From positions 18,990,001-19,054,000 of the forward strand of contig NC_053185.1 in NCBI RefSeq assembly GCF_905163445.1: a stretch of DNA of 64,000 nt. Reading direction: 5' to 3'. Each line of letters begins with the position of its first letter. Position 1 is the first letter of the stretch. The notes beneath the pieces are model-generated. The model made no database searches, was not told where the DNA came from, and was given only the letters and a program-made list of their open reading frames with translations. Positions 22,033 to 32,467 of the stretch are shown here, piece by piece. Origin of the DNA: Pararge aegeria. Its lineage: Eukaryota > Arthropoda > Insecta > Lepidoptera > Nymphalidae. Position numbers and translations under genes: made by a program.

Positions 22033-22678
22033 ATTACTAATCACACAATGTCAGGAATCTTGAAAATTCGTGTAGATTCCCGTTTTCTTTTCCCTGTAAA
22101 GATTTATTTTTGGTTTTGTCTTTATATTATGCATTTTTCGCATTCCTCTCGCCTGTGCGAATCAGCGTGGGTGTGATAAGGACGGATATATCGTAACTTC
22201 GACTCCACATTTTCCAGCGTACAAACTACGTGGTGTACCGGCATTTTTCAACGAACCATAAACGTTATCGGCGGTTGACAAAGTTTATTATTGTACTACG
22301 CTTACGTTTTATTGGTCTATTTTCATACACCTTTATTGTTGTTTTGATAAACTACTCCTTCATGATTCATGTATTCTTGGTATATCTTATATTACAATAC
22401 TAGTATGAATATATAGTACAATCCCTGACTTCTACGCTGTGCTTCGTAAAAAAATTGCGAGTTTCTGGGAAACCGTCGAAAATTCTAATAATAAGTTCCT
22501 TAGAATCGTCTCTCAGGCATCCCCTGACAACGTATTTTTTAAACATTGGCAATAAGTGCACCAGATTCAAAACATGACATAATATAAAATAGTTGAATTT
22601 TATTCTAATTTTAATTTTAGATTGTAATTATTGTTTTTGTTTTATTTATTTTTTAATCTGAGTGTCATTTATATTTCT
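22033..22678. other. Gene-free sequence
   Basis: No gene, repeat or RNA recognised between the SINE cluster members. Confidence 0.45.
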
Positions 22679-22940
22679 GACGGCCGTTTGGCGCAGTTTG
22701 CAGCGACCCTGCTTTCTGAATCCAAGGCGGTGGGTTTGATTCCCACAACTGGAAAATGTTTGTGTGAAGAGCATGAATGTTTTTCAGTATCTGGGTGTTT
22801 ATATGTATATTATAAGTATTTACGTATCTTATTAATTAAAATATCCATCAGTCATCTCAGTTCCCATAACACTAGCTACGCTTACTTTGGGGCCAGGTGG
22901 CGATGTGTGTATGGTCGTAGTACATTTATTTATTACTTAT
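22679..22940 (+). mobile_element. SINE-B, full length
   Basis: Head GACGGCCGTTTGGCGCAGTT, B-box-like GTTTGATTCCC, body ATGAATGTTTTTCAGTATC and the end GTATGGTCGTAGTACATTT are present. It is followed directly by a SINE-A body with the same junction as the nested pair at 21.7 kb. Confidence 0.88.
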
Positions 22941-22945
22941 TTATC

Positions 22946-23155
22946 TATTTTACTTTTCTAAGTAATGTGCGTTTTAAGGAATTAAAATATCACTTGCTTC
23001 AACGGTGACGGAAAACATCGTGAGAAAACAAGCATGCCTGAGAGTTCTCCATAATGTTCTCAAAAGCGAGTGAAGTCCACCAATCCGCACTGGGCCAGCG
23101 TGGTGGACCGCCTAAATCCCTGCTCATTGTGGGAGAAGACTCGTGCCCAGCAGGG
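22946..23155 (+). mobile_element. SINE-A body, headless, joined to SINE-B
   Basis: It starts ACTTTTCTAAGTAATGTGCG and runs through ATCACTTGCTTCAACGGTGA and CCACCAATCCGCACTGGGCC to GAGAAGACTCGTGCCCAGCA. The tRNA-like head is replaced by the SINE-B immediately upstream. Confidence 0.85.
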
Positions 23156-23230
23156 CTATGTTTATATGTATATTATAAGTATTTATTATTATAATTTTTT
23201 ATTAGTGTTTTTACCTACACTTGGAGGAAT

Positions 23231-23484
23231 TATCAATTTTATAAATTTAAAATGTATATAAAAATTTTCGGAACCGACAGGATTTGAACCTGCGACTCTC
23301 GGGCAATCGCGTCCTGAGCGCTTTCACCAATTAACCTACGGCTCTCCTACCGTCGAAAATCAGTATATGCCTTTCACATCAATCGCTTTAAGATTGATGT
23401 GAAAAGCATATACTAATGGTCGCAGGTTCAAATCCTGTCGGTTCCGAAAATTTTTAAATGCATTTTAAGTTTATAAAATTGATC
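23231..23484. mobile_element. Fold-back element with tRNA-like arms
   Basis: Left arm 23231-23296 and right arm 23420-23483 are inverted copies (CGGAACCGACAGGATTTGAA then CCTGCGA, and its reverse complement). Nested inside is a second inverted repeat, 23362-23384 against 23392-23414. Each arm holds a B-box-like GGTTCAAATCC. The left half, read on the minus strand, resembles a tRNA body, but its acceptor stem does not pair, so it is not a tRNA gene. Related single arms are at 28000-28105 and 28570-28680. Confidence 0.8.
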
Positions 23485-23579
23485 AGTATTTATGTATATT
23501 ATTCATAAAAATTTTGTATTTCAATTTTGTATATGGGTCCCTGACCTGAAATAAAATGATTTTTTTTTTTCATTTTTAG

Positions 23580-24150
23580 TATAGATTTGTTGGTTTGTTT
23601 GATGAAATCGATAAACTCTAAAATTACAGTACCGATTTGTACCATAACCACCTCCCCGTGGTGTAGTGGTATCCACGAGGAGAAAAAAAAAGGCTATATA
23701 TATAGCAACACTTCTGGAGCATATAACCTGAGGCGGAAACGTTATGTGTAACGTCATGTGCCTGTTATTACACCGGCATCCACGCTTCAGACCAGAACAC
23801 AGCAATGATACTTGGCGGCGAAAATAAGCAAGGCGGTAGTAGTTCCCAAAACGTGCTCTGTCACAAAACGTTATATAACTGCTAATGTACGGACCACAGT
23901 GTACCTAATGACATCGTGGAGATGTCTCTTAAAAAGTTCAAAGTTTGTATTAAACGTAAGATAAAAAAGCTTGGGTGTGAAATATTACTCCAACCAGGTT
24001 GCTCTTTTAATAATTTTAAATGTCAATCAAATTTAAACTCCAATAGCCAAATAGCAGTCATACCTTAAAACTAATGACAATTTTATAAAGCAATGCAAGA
24101 CCATGAAGCATACGTACGACCGGAATGGGTCTCGAACACAGATTATCCCA
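23580..24150 (+). repeat. Mixed repeat remnants
   Basis: CCTCCCCGTGGTGTAGTGGT at about 23650 is a tRNA-like head also seen near 46078. CTTCAGACCAGAACACAGCA at about 23790 matches 31970 and, reversed, 57300. 23945-24015 is a piece of family D. 24050-24145 is an inverted match to 40490-40600 (GCAATGCAAGACCATGAAG). No coding. Confidence 0.5.
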
Positions 24151-24154
24151 TTAC

Positions 24155-24485
24155 AGAAAAAATATCATATTACAGGAAAATCCTATTATAATATTAAGGA
24201 TTACTTAAACGATAAAAAAGCTTGGGTGTGAATTGCTCTAGCTTCATAGCTTAATATAAATAAACTGTGAGATGTTGATAAAAAAAAAAAACACGCGGCT
24301 ATGTTTGTTGTGGACTTCTTCTTAGACCAGGACGCGTTTGGAACCCTCGTAGCTTTAGTTTTAAGTTTACGAATATGGTTATCGCCATTATCTCACTACC
24401 GTGTAATTCTCATGTAGTGTACGCATCAAAAGTGCCACCTATGGGCCTACTTGAATAAAGATATTCTTGACTTTGACTTTGGACT
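24155..24485 (+). mobile_element. LINE-tail family D, copy 2
   Basis: Reverse of the copy at 15815-16140: AAAAAAGCTTGGGTGTGAAT, TGTTGTGGACTTCTTCTTAG, CCTACTTGAATAAAGATATT, ending CTTGACTTTGACTTT. The short open segment FLDQDAFGTLVALVLSLR is kept. Confidence 0.78.
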
Positions 24486-25410
24486 TATAGGAAACACATG
24501 ATAGGAAGTCGAAAATACTAATCAATAGACGTTTAAGTGATAACTGTACTCGGACATTAAACTATAATGTAAAATGATTAATTATAATACAGTGTATCGT
24601 TGGTATATCTAATGAAATAAATAAAAAAATAAAAAATAGACCAGCAAGACTAAAACGACATTCAAAGTGCCTTTAAAGTCTACCACCATTTATTAATTGT
24701 AATATTATCTCCATTGGTTATTATCGCAAAATATTTGCAACCGTATTGCAGCAAAGCAATTTTGTATAATTGGTATAATTCTATAGTATAAGACTAAAGT
24801 CAATCTACTCTAGTAGTAAGTAATAACAATTATATTGTCTATGAAAGACAAACGGATTTTTCCTTGATCATATCCGGTTCCGGGTTGATAGTAAAATGAG
24901 TCAGAACCCACAACTTCTTTGAGCAAGATGAAGAAATTCGGTGGCGTAATATTATTTACCTACATAACAACTCGATGTGCGGAAGTCTAGACGATAAATG
25001 TTTAAATATAAATATTAACAAACAAAAATACTATGAAAATTAACTTCCGATGGTATAACGTTGCGACCTTAAAACCTATGGGCCTCAAAAATAAACATAA
25101 AACTACAAAAAACAGAAAGGAGGTGCATATATGTATTCATATTATACGAGTAGGTACATAGTAAGTAGCTGGATGCACGGTATTTTTTTTTGGTAATTTT
25201 GAAAAAAATTCCTAAGCATTAATACGGGAAAAAATAGACATCTGGACTCAAAACTTTATGGTTTCTGGAAAGGAAGGGGGAAAAATGATTATAACAGTAG
25301 CAAAACACGGATAAAACGATATGTTCGAAAAATGAAACCTAGCTAGCTCGTTTTTTTTTTTATTATTCTGTGAAACTAATTCGAGCCGTTTCCGAGATTG
25401 AGAACTTACA
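24486..25410. other. Gene-free AT-rich sequence
   Basis: Nothing recognised. Confidence 0.45.
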
Positions 25411-25414
25411 TATA

Positions 25415-25795
25415 TAATAGCGGTCTCTCGCGACTTCGTCCGCTTATAAGTCAACCTTAAACGAGAGACATATGCTGTCGCGGACTTCTTTTTACAACTT
25501 TCAAAGGGGAACAACTATGTCATACGTGATTTTATCGAAACTAACCATTTACGCAGCGCACGCAGTGGAAGTTCTCAAAACTAAAAAATACCCCGATTTT
25601 GTAACATTTTTCATCAGTGCTATGCTCTTATTGGCATTAGTGTAATGATATATTCTCTATAGCCTTCCTCGATAAATGTGCTATCCAACACTGAAAGAAT
25701 ATATAAAATCGGACCAGTAGTTCTTGAGATCAACGCGTTCAAGTAAACAAACAACCTCTTCAGCTTTATATATTAGTATAAGATATATACGATCT
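25415..25795 (+). repeat. 'CTCGCGACTTCGTCCGC' repeat, near full length
   Basis: It begins TAGCGGTCTCTCGCGACTTC then GTCCGC and ends CTTCAGCTTTATATATTAGT then ATAAGA. These are the typical ends of an abundant lepidopteran non-autonomous repeat. It has no coding capacity. Other pieces are at 26140-26335 (-), 29930-30310 (-), 31570-31790 (+), 35333-35880 (+), 48660-48940 and 50440-50605 (-). Confidence 0.6.
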
Positions 25796-26139
25796 CGTTT
25801 AAAAGTACATGAAACATTCCGGATGCATTTGAAAATAATTAAACCAAAGAAAAATTATATTCAAATAGAATTCCCAGCTGGAAAATAAATAATGTAAACA
25901 ACAGAATTTATTTTTATACTCGTAATTTGCATTGAAACAATGATTATTATAGTTAAACGTTTATTGCATTTCTCTTGGTGATAGTTTTATAGCTGTTAAG
26001 AAAATCTATTTGGTTTCTCTCGGTTGTTACTTGCATATTTATTGTGTGTATTTCTATTAATATACTTTTTTCATCTAATTATTTTGGTACTTCTTAGTTC
26101 AAAGTTAGAACTTCTATAACTTATTTACTGACAATCCTG

Positions 26140-26335
26140 CTTATATTATAAATTTGAAAGTATAGATTTTCGTTACTCAATCTCGCAAAAACGGCTTAAC
26201 AGATTTGTATGGCATGCATTTTTTGACATGGAAAAGCAATTAGGCTACTTTTTATTTCGGAAAATAAGAGAGTTCCCGCGGGAATAGAAAACCTTAATCT
26301 GAATGAAGTCGCGGGTATCATGTAGTTCATTAATA
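26140..26335 (-). repeat. Same repeat type, reversed copy
   Basis: TTATATTATAAATTTGAAAG on the left and GAATGAAGTCGCGGGTATCA on the right mark the two ends. The middle has GAGAGTTCCCGCGGG. Confidence 0.6.
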
Positions 26336-26364
26336 AAAAGCGTTAAGTATTGTTATAATAAACG

Positions 26365-26870
26365 ACTAAGACACCGGGAGGTATCTTTGGATCGTTCGAG
26401 TCCATGTAGGACTGCTACGGCGTCACCGGGGAGTGGGGCGAGCGCGAAAGCTCGCCATGAGAAGAGCCCCAGGGCTCGATGACATCGGGGGAGAGTGGGA
26501 GACGTCGATCCGAGGGGCCTCCTACGAGGGATCGGACCTCGGCTCTGTCAACGTTAATCTGAGTGTTGGTGGACTTTTGGACTAATCATTGTTTAGTCCG
26601 AACGCCCCTGTGACCGTGGTACCGATCCACGTCCGGATGACGTCAAATATCAGGACCCTCGTCTTCGCCGGTGAAGACGCTATGTTGGTTGTGTGTTTGT
26701 GTGCTGTTGGGACACATTGTCGGTAGTTGTTTGATCGTCATGGTCGTTAATGTTTCGGACGTCGCCGCCTAGGCGCAACGTAGGGGGCGGGGGTATAAGT
26801 GGACACCTCAACCACTAGGGGGTTGGGGTTTCGGACTGCTGAAGTGTATCGAAAATGCACCCGTATTTAT
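26365..26870. repeat. GC-rich block, possible LINE 5' region
   Basis: About 500 bp of clearly higher GC content than the flanks (for example GGGGAGTGGGGCGAGCGCGA, GCGCAACGTAGGGGGCGGGG), with sharp borders and no long open frame. It resembles untranslated parts of GC-rich non-LTR elements, but the identity is not established. Confidence 0.45.
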
Positions 26871-26901
26871 ATCAAAATACCCTTGGTGGGTATTTTGATA
26901 T
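26869..26901. repeat. 14-bp perfect hairpin at the edge of the GC-rich block
   Basis: ATATCAAAATACCC (26869-26882) and its exact reverse complement (26888-26901) enclose a 5-base loop TTGGT. Confidence 0.85.
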
Positions 26902-27179
26902 GTCATGAACATTGGTAATGTAATGTCATTAAATCAAATGTAATTTTCACTGTTTCTTGAAAACCATCTATGAATTAATTAATAGTTATTAGGGTTTTTT
27001 TTAAATCCTAATCAATGTAACAAAATATTTGGCAAATATAATTTTATAGTTATCAAAAGGTTGGATATTTACCCACTTTATAAAAAAAATGTAATAATAA
27101 TGACGGGATTAAAAAAAAAAATATGTCTTGCTTTTAAACTATTAATTCTTGATTAAATTCGTTACAGTGATATCTAGCA

Positions 27180-27785
27180 TAGGAAGCAGTCATAGCCCAG
27201 TGGGTAGTCAGTACTTCGACTACACTTTCGGGGGCCGAGTTAGATTCCCATCACGCCCCTCCAACTTTTCTAAGTTACGTGTAAACCCCATATTCATATA
27301 TAACAACGTTTAGCACTTTATAAACAAATATCAATCTATCTGAACTTAAAGCACACTGTTAATCAACTACAAAGAGATAACTGCACCAATCTTCCCCTGA
27401 CACCTATTTTCCCCGCCATTTCATATTACCTCCTTTTTGATCTGGGTTCCTGTCATTTTGAATTCCTACTCCAACTCATACCGACCACATATTATGCATA
27501 ATTTTGACCAGTCTGAATAAAGATACCGTTTTATCTTTAACCAAATGTACATACAAAGGCACATGCTAACACGTGTGTTTTAATGAATTAAAATATCACT
27601 TGCTTTAACGGTTAAGAAAAACATCGTGAGAAAACCTGCACGCCTGAGAGTTCTCTATAGTGTTCTCAAAGGCGAGTGAAGTTTACCAATCCGTACTTGG
27701 CCAGCTTGGTGAACCACAGCCTTAACCCTTCTCATTTTCCTTGGCGGCTTGTGCCGATATGTGAGCTGAGATGATAACGATGAGT
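27180..27785 (+). mobile_element. SINE-A copy split by another repeat
   Basis: The head AGTCATAGCCCAGTGGGTAG and body to CTTTTCTAAGTTACGTG occupy 27180-27290. The body resumes at about 27578 (TTAATGAATTAAAATATCAC, AACATCGTGAGAAAAC, CCAATCCGTACTTGGCC). The ~285-bp insert is repeat H. Confidence 0.8.
27300..27577 (+). repeat. Repeat H, copy 1 (inverse of 43550-43805)
   Basis: ATCAATCTATCTGAACTTAA, TTTGATCTGGGTTCCTGTCA, TTTTGAATTCCTACTCCAAC, ATTATGCATAATTTTGACCA and AAATGTACATACAAAGGCA are all found in reverse complement at 43550-43805. Confidence 0.75.
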
Positions 27786-27999
27786 AATTGGTACTTTGGG
27801 AACGAGATATAGGCATTAATTGAAAAGTTCCTTAGAAATGAAATCGACCCTACCAGATAGATGATATGCAGTTGTCACGTGTTTATGACCGTTCAATTAA
27901 CCAAGCAAATGATAAGTACTCGTTTTGGTAAAGGATTATTACCTACCTATAGGTATTTTATTATTTTTATGAGTGTTTTTATTACACTTGGAGGAAATA

Positions 28000-28110
28000 T
28001 CAAATATATTAATATGCTTATAAAAAATTAAAACGGACAGGATTTGAACCTGCGATTCTCTGGCAATCGCGGCCTGAGCGCTTTAACGTCTAAGCTACAG
28101 TTCTCATATC
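28000..28110 (-). repeat. tRNA-like arm of the fold-back family
   Basis: CGGACAGGATTTGAACCTGC then GATTCTCTGGCAATCGCGGC match the left arm at 23270-23320. The upstream flank (ACACTTGGAGGAAATATCAA) also matches. The second arm is not present. Confidence 0.65.
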
Positions 28111-28334
28111 ATAGATGCAGAAATTGGTATATGCCTTCTGTCAGACTTATAGCGGCTATCTACATATATTGTATTCCTATTTGATAGCTTAGCTTTGTTC
28201 GTCTTATTTGTACGTTTTGCCACATTCCTAGCGTACATTACTGTGCAACATGAAAACAGTTTTGTTTAAGTAGATTTATGCAACTTTGGATAACTTTTAT
28301 TTCAGGATTATTGTCTACATTGTAGAAAATAGTT

Positions 28335-28400
28335 GCGTGAACTTCATACATGCACAAAAACATTGCCTTCTGTATTTTTGGATATAATTCGTAGAAGTCA
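28335..28400. repeat. Fragment of the GTGGCGTGCACT MITE
   Basis: TGCGTGAACTTCATACATGC then ACAAAAACATTGCCTTCTGT matches one end of the element at 44620-44765. The other end is not found. Confidence 0.5.
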
Positions 28401-28489
28401 GACGCGGCGGATCAGATAATTGACAGAATATTATATTAAAGATTTATAGTTCTGTGGCCTTACTACCTACGCTTAAAGCAATATTAATA

Positions 28490-28565
28490 TAATATTGATG
28501 ATGTTTTATAAAACGTCATCAATATTATATTAATATTGTCTTATAAAACGTCATCAATATTGTCT
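28490..28565. repeat. AT-rich tandem and inverted repeats
   Basis: TTATAAAACGTCATCAATAT occurs twice (about 28508 and 28541) with an inverted ATATTGATGATGTTTTATAA at about 28491. Confidence 0.75.
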
Positions 28566-28569
28566 TAAA

Positions 28570-28680
28570 TATAAGTTTTATAATTTTATAAATTTAAAAC
28601 GCATATAAAATATTTCGGAACGTATATAAAGGATTTGAACCTGCGACTCTCTGGCAATCGTGGCCTTTTTAATCTGGCAA
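28570..28680 (-). repeat. Second isolated tRNA-like arm of the fold-back family
   Basis: ATTTTATAAATTTAAAACGC, GGATTTGAACCTGCGACTCT and TGGCAATCGTGGCC match the left arm at 23236-23320 with a short disruption. Confidence 0.65.
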
Positions 28681-29285
28681 GTATTATAATCCTTATTTTT
28701 AAGACGTCAAGGTTTGTCAAATAAATTGTCATGTTAAGATATCATTGATTTAAGTTGGGGAAGCTATTCCCCAGTAAAAATTTAATAAAGATTTTGTTTT
28801 TTAAACCGCTCATACATCCGCAAAGTCCTAGTCTTAACCACTAGGCTATAACGGGTTTATTGGGAATGTTGTACTGTACAAACGAACAGTACAGGGCGAA
28901 CCCGCGGGCAAAGCTAGTCCTGTCGAATGTCATTCAAAGTAGAACTGGTTCATTTACACAAGTGAAAGGTTCAACTCAAACCCAGTGAAGTTCACTACCC
29001 GGCCATGGGAGTATTCAAATTATCTCATTAACTACTAAGATGTTCACCTTTGTGTGCAAGAGAAACTTTTTTACGTCTGTGGGTAGCTTACATGTTGTTG
29101 CAATAATTACGTACTTCCGGTATGACTATATGCGTCTAGGGCTGTGAACTATTCAAACCTTGCAGTCAAAAATATTTTAAAACCTTTTAAATGATGTTAA
29201 AGGTCACTATAAAGTAATAAAAAACTAATTTGTTAAAGTATTTTGAAACAAACTCTTTTTGTAAGGGTCCTTACGAAGGTTGGCA
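28681..29285. other. Gene-free sequence with small repeat ends
   Basis: At about 28825-28860 a tRNA-like GTCTTAACCACTAGGCTATA occurs. At about 28890-28920 GGGCGAACCCGCGGGCAAAG is an end of the common 'ACTAGC' repeat. No gene. Confidence 0.45.
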
Positions 29286-29287
29286 AT

Positions 29288-29450
29288 CGTATTGAATAAT
29301 GATTTGGTGCCCTTTTCAAAGCAAGGTTTTTGAGCCATGATATTCTTCTAGGGCCAGGCCTTCTTCTGCCACTTTACCTTGTATGAAAAGTTTAAGAAGT
29401 TCATACTTTTGGTGTTCCGCATAACATGGCCAAAATACTCTTATTTTTGA
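29288..29450 (-). mobile_element. RTE-type reverse transcriptase C-terminal fragment
   Basis: The minus strand encodes KIRVFWPCYAEHQKYELLKL then FIQGKVAEEGLALEEYHGSK, a degraded form of the '..GHVMR..KYELLRLI.QGKI.G....RR..SWL' segment of RTE-like elements. The surrounding frame is open by chance. Confidence 0.6.
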
Positions 29451-29929
29451 AACAAACTGCTTAATATAAATTTGTTGGGTATTGGGCATCAGACCGGAGT
29501 TGGAAGTTGGTATTTTCCACCGGAAGAGCACGATAAGCCATCGGTTCCAATTTTGATCACTAACTATGACTATCACTAACACGTGATAATAATAGGAAAA
29601 GACCGCCGACCCGCTTTGGCATTTTCCCTCACTTACTCATAATTCGAAACTAATAAACTGAAAGAAAATCTGTGCCCAGTAGAATATGTTAAAGGCCGAG
29701 GATATGTGTATTTAGGAATTTAAAAATTCTTATCTAATGTTTCTAAGAGCATTCAGTTATAAGTGTATGCTAAAAGTAATATAATTTACGTCTGAGAAAG
29801 TCAATAGAAGCATCGTCATTAAGAAAGCAGATAAAATGTACCGCGTGATTGCTCCGCAGGAGCGTAAAGTAAAAACAAACTTATGATCTGATGACAACTA
29901 CTATTAACTTTTCACATCATCATATAACC

Positions 29930-30310
29930 CATTACCAACGGTAAGGGGGACGGGGATAGGCTCAGAAACGGCTGGACCGATTTCAATTGAACTTTCAGAG
30001 AATCTCCGGATTGACCTGGCGAGTAATCCCGTAAAGTTTTGTGACAATCGGAGCACTCCTATTTTTGAACTGTCAAACTGTAAAATACATCTTTTATTTA
30101 CTATGGTGATATTCTATTTTTGGGTGTACATGGGTGTAGATAATAATCTTCACCCGCTCGAGAAGAGAATAGAAGAGAATGAATACGGAGAGAAATAAAT
30201 GATTTAATAAATTATGAGACTTAAATTAAAAATTTAATGATGTAAGTTTATTGCCTAAATAAAATAAAGCAAAATCTAGCCCGGCGAAGCGGGCTGGGTC
30301 CGCTAGTTAA
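29930..30310 (-). repeat. 'ACTAGCGGACCC' type repeat, reversed copy
   Basis: GAAACGGCTGGACCGATTTC and the end GCCCGGCGAAGCGGGCTGGG then TCCGCTAGTT mark it. Non-coding. Confidence 0.55.
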
Positions 30311-30521
30311 TACTATAAAAAAAAAACCTTTTTTATAATCAGACACTAAAAATCGTATTTATTTAAACAATTTAAATATTATATATTTCATGAAAGCACT
30401 CAGTGACCTTAGTTTGCTTTTCATTTAAAATATAAAACTCGACACACAATTTAGGCATTTTAAATTAATGCCACTTTAAAAATAATTTATTAAAAAACGT
30501 TGTCAATAATAATAATACACG

Positions 30522-30812
30522 CGTTTAATCATCATCCCACCACAGGGTTTTCCTCCCACACTGAGAAGGGTTTAGGCCGTAGTTCACCACTCTGGCCCAG
30601 TGCGGATTGGTGGACTCCACACACCTTTGAGAACATTATGTGGAACTCTCAGGTATGCAGGTTTCCTCACGATGTTTTTTTTCAACGTCGATGCAAGTGA
30701 TATTTCTAATTACTTAAAATACGCACATAGCTTGGGTGCGTGCTGGGATTCGAATTCGGCCCCCCGGAAGTAAGTGAAGTCGAGCTCCTACCCACTGCGT
30801 TATCATAGCTTA
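30522..30812 (-). mobile_element. SINE-A, nearly full length
   Basis: On plus: CCTCCCACACTGAGAAGGGT, GTGCGGATTGGTGGACTCCA, GTTTCCTCACGATGTTTTTT, GTGCGTGCTGGGATTCGAAT and the head end CCTACCCACTGCGTTATCAT. Confidence 0.88.
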
Positions 30813-30892
30813 CTTAGCTTTTCACGCATTTAGTACTTAAAAAAAATTCTCAATTCCGTGTTTCCCGATTAATATAAACATTATACCGTAAT

Positions 30893-31035
30893 GTTTACAG
30901 TGTTTATTATAAGTATTTATGTATATTATACATAAAACTATTCATCAGTCGTCTTAGTACACATAACATAAGCTACGTTTACTTTGGGGCTAGATGGCGA
31001 TGAGTGTATTGTCGTAGTATATTTATTTATTTTGA
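30893..31035 (+). mobile_element. SINE-B, 3' half only
   Basis: GTTTATTATAAGTATTTATG, ACTTTGGGGCTAGATGGCGA and TATTGTCGTAGTATATTTAT define the tail half. The tRNA head is absent. Confidence 0.8.
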
Positions 31036-31261
31036 ATATATTATATGAGCCCGATAAAGATCAATTATAAGTCGACTAAAGAGTATCTAGTGGGGTTCAG
31101 TTTTAAACCTTATCTCGTTAGTTTATCAGTTCGTACCTATTTGTAATACAAACACACCGATCAAATAGTTAACAATTTGTTTATTCAGCAGATAACATTT
31201 CACTGAAAACTAAGTTGCTTCATTATTTTCCGATAAGTTGGGTGTGATTGTTTTAAAATTG

Positions 31262-31402
31262 GAAGCGAAGCGGCGGCTTCACTGTCGGGGTCGGGGTTCG
31301 AATTCCAACCTCTAACTTTATAAGTTATGTGCGTTTTGAGCCATTAAAATAGCAACTGCTTTAACGGTGAAAGACAACATCGCGAGGAAACCTGCATGCC
31401 GT
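31262..31402 (+). mobile_element. SINE-A, 5' half
   Basis: GGGGTTCGAATTCCAACCTC, AAGTTATGTGCGTTTTGAGC and AACATCGCGAGGAAACCTGC; the 3' half is missing. Confidence 0.75.
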
Positions 31403-31478
31403 ACGATGATGAAGATATAGTCAAGTAAATGAACGTATATTTTAACTATGGTTTAGTGATACTACACATTTTGATAAC

Positions 31479-31555
31479 CTCTCTGGCGCATTGGTGAGCG
31501 CTGTGTTTTAAGTGGGAGGTCCTGGGTTCGATCCTTGGCACGGGCAGATTAGAGG
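31479..31555 (+). mobile_element. SINE-C tRNA-like head
   Basis: AACCTCTCTGGCGCATTGGT then GAGCGCTGTG (A-box-like) and GGTCCTGGGTTCGATCC (B-box-like). Related heads are reversed at 41820-41840 and 50385-50420. Confidence 0.65.
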
Positions 31556-31569
31556 TTTTTTTTTATAGT

Positions 31570-31790
31570 ATAACTAGCTAGTTATACCATAAAAAATTGG
31601 CCGCGTTTATTACGGTTTTTTAACAAATCCCGTGGGAACTTTATGTTCTTCTGGGATAAAAAGTGGCCTATGTTACCCTCTGTACTTTCAACTCTGTGCC
31701 AAAAATTAGGTCGATTAGTTGCTCAGTTATTGTGTAAAGTAAGGACAAACAAACACAGATTCCCATTTATAATATTAGTACGGAAGTACG
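31570..31790 (+). repeat. 'ACTAGC' to 'TATAATATTAGTA' repeat
   Basis: AATCCCGTGGGAACTTTATG, CTGGGATAAAAAGTGGCCTA and the end CATTTATAATATTAGTACGG mark it. Confidence 0.6.
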
Positions 31791-32031
31791 GATTGACGGA
31801 CCAAGTAGGTGGCCCACTGATGGTAAGTGGAAAATAAACGCCTATAAACAGAGCAACAATTGGGCGTGCAAGGAAAACGTCCTATAAAGCGCCAACCTGT
31901 GACGTTTAAACCTGAGGCGTAGGCAATAAACCCGATGTGCCTGTAATTACACAGGCCACTACTTCAGACCGGAACACAGCATTGCAATAATGCTGCTTTG
32001 CGGCACAAATAATGAAATGAAAATACACTTT

Positions 32032-32460
32032 ATTGTACACCTAACAGAAATGAAATTATAAACAAATAAAACACTTCATATTTGACGGCCGATTGGCGCA
32101 GTTTGCAGCACCGTGCTTTCTGAGTCCAAGGCCGTGGGTTCGATTCCCACAACTGGAAAATGTTTGTGTGATGAGCATGAATGTTTTTCAGTGTCTGGGT
32201 GTTTATATGTATATTCTAAGTATTTATGTATATTATTCATATAAATATTCATCAGTCATCTTAGTACCCATAACACAAGCTACGCTTACTTTGGGGCTAG
32301 ATGCTGATGTGTGTATTGTCGTAGTATATTTATTTTTTATTATTTTATTTTATTACAATGGGCGGCCTTATCGCTAAAAAGCGATCTCCAACAAAGCCAG
32401 GCAAAGGGGAAAAAAACACTAAGACTAGGGTTAGCTTGAACATAAGAAGAAATTACCAAA
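32032..32460 (-). mobile_element. LINE 3' end split by SINE-B
   Basis: AATGAAATGAAAATACACTT then TATTGTAC on the left and GGGCGGCCTTATCGCTAAAA then AGCGATCTC on the right are parts of one minus-strand LINE tail. SINE-B (32084-32352) lies between them. Confidence 0.65.
32084..32352 (+). mobile_element. SINE-B, full length, nested in a LINE tail
   Basis: GACGGCCGATTGGCGCAGTT, GTGGGTTCGATTCCCACAAC and GTGTATTGTCGTAGTATATT followed by T/A-rich tail. Confidence 0.9.
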
Positions 32461-32467
32461 TTAAAAA

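Noticed and set aside
22679..23008. 125-residue open frame (plus)
   Set aside because: It runs through SINE-B and into SINE-A; equivalent frames recur in other SINE-B copies. It is repeat sequence and not a gene.
23262..23340. tRNA gene on the minus strand
   Set aside because: B-box and general layout are tRNA-like, but the 5' GGAGAGC cannot pair with the 3' CGGTTCC, and the arm is part of a fold-back repeat family.
32084..32160. tRNA gene at the SINE-B head
   Set aside because: A- and B-box-like words exist, but there is no cloverleaf, and at least eight copies share the same non-tRNA body.
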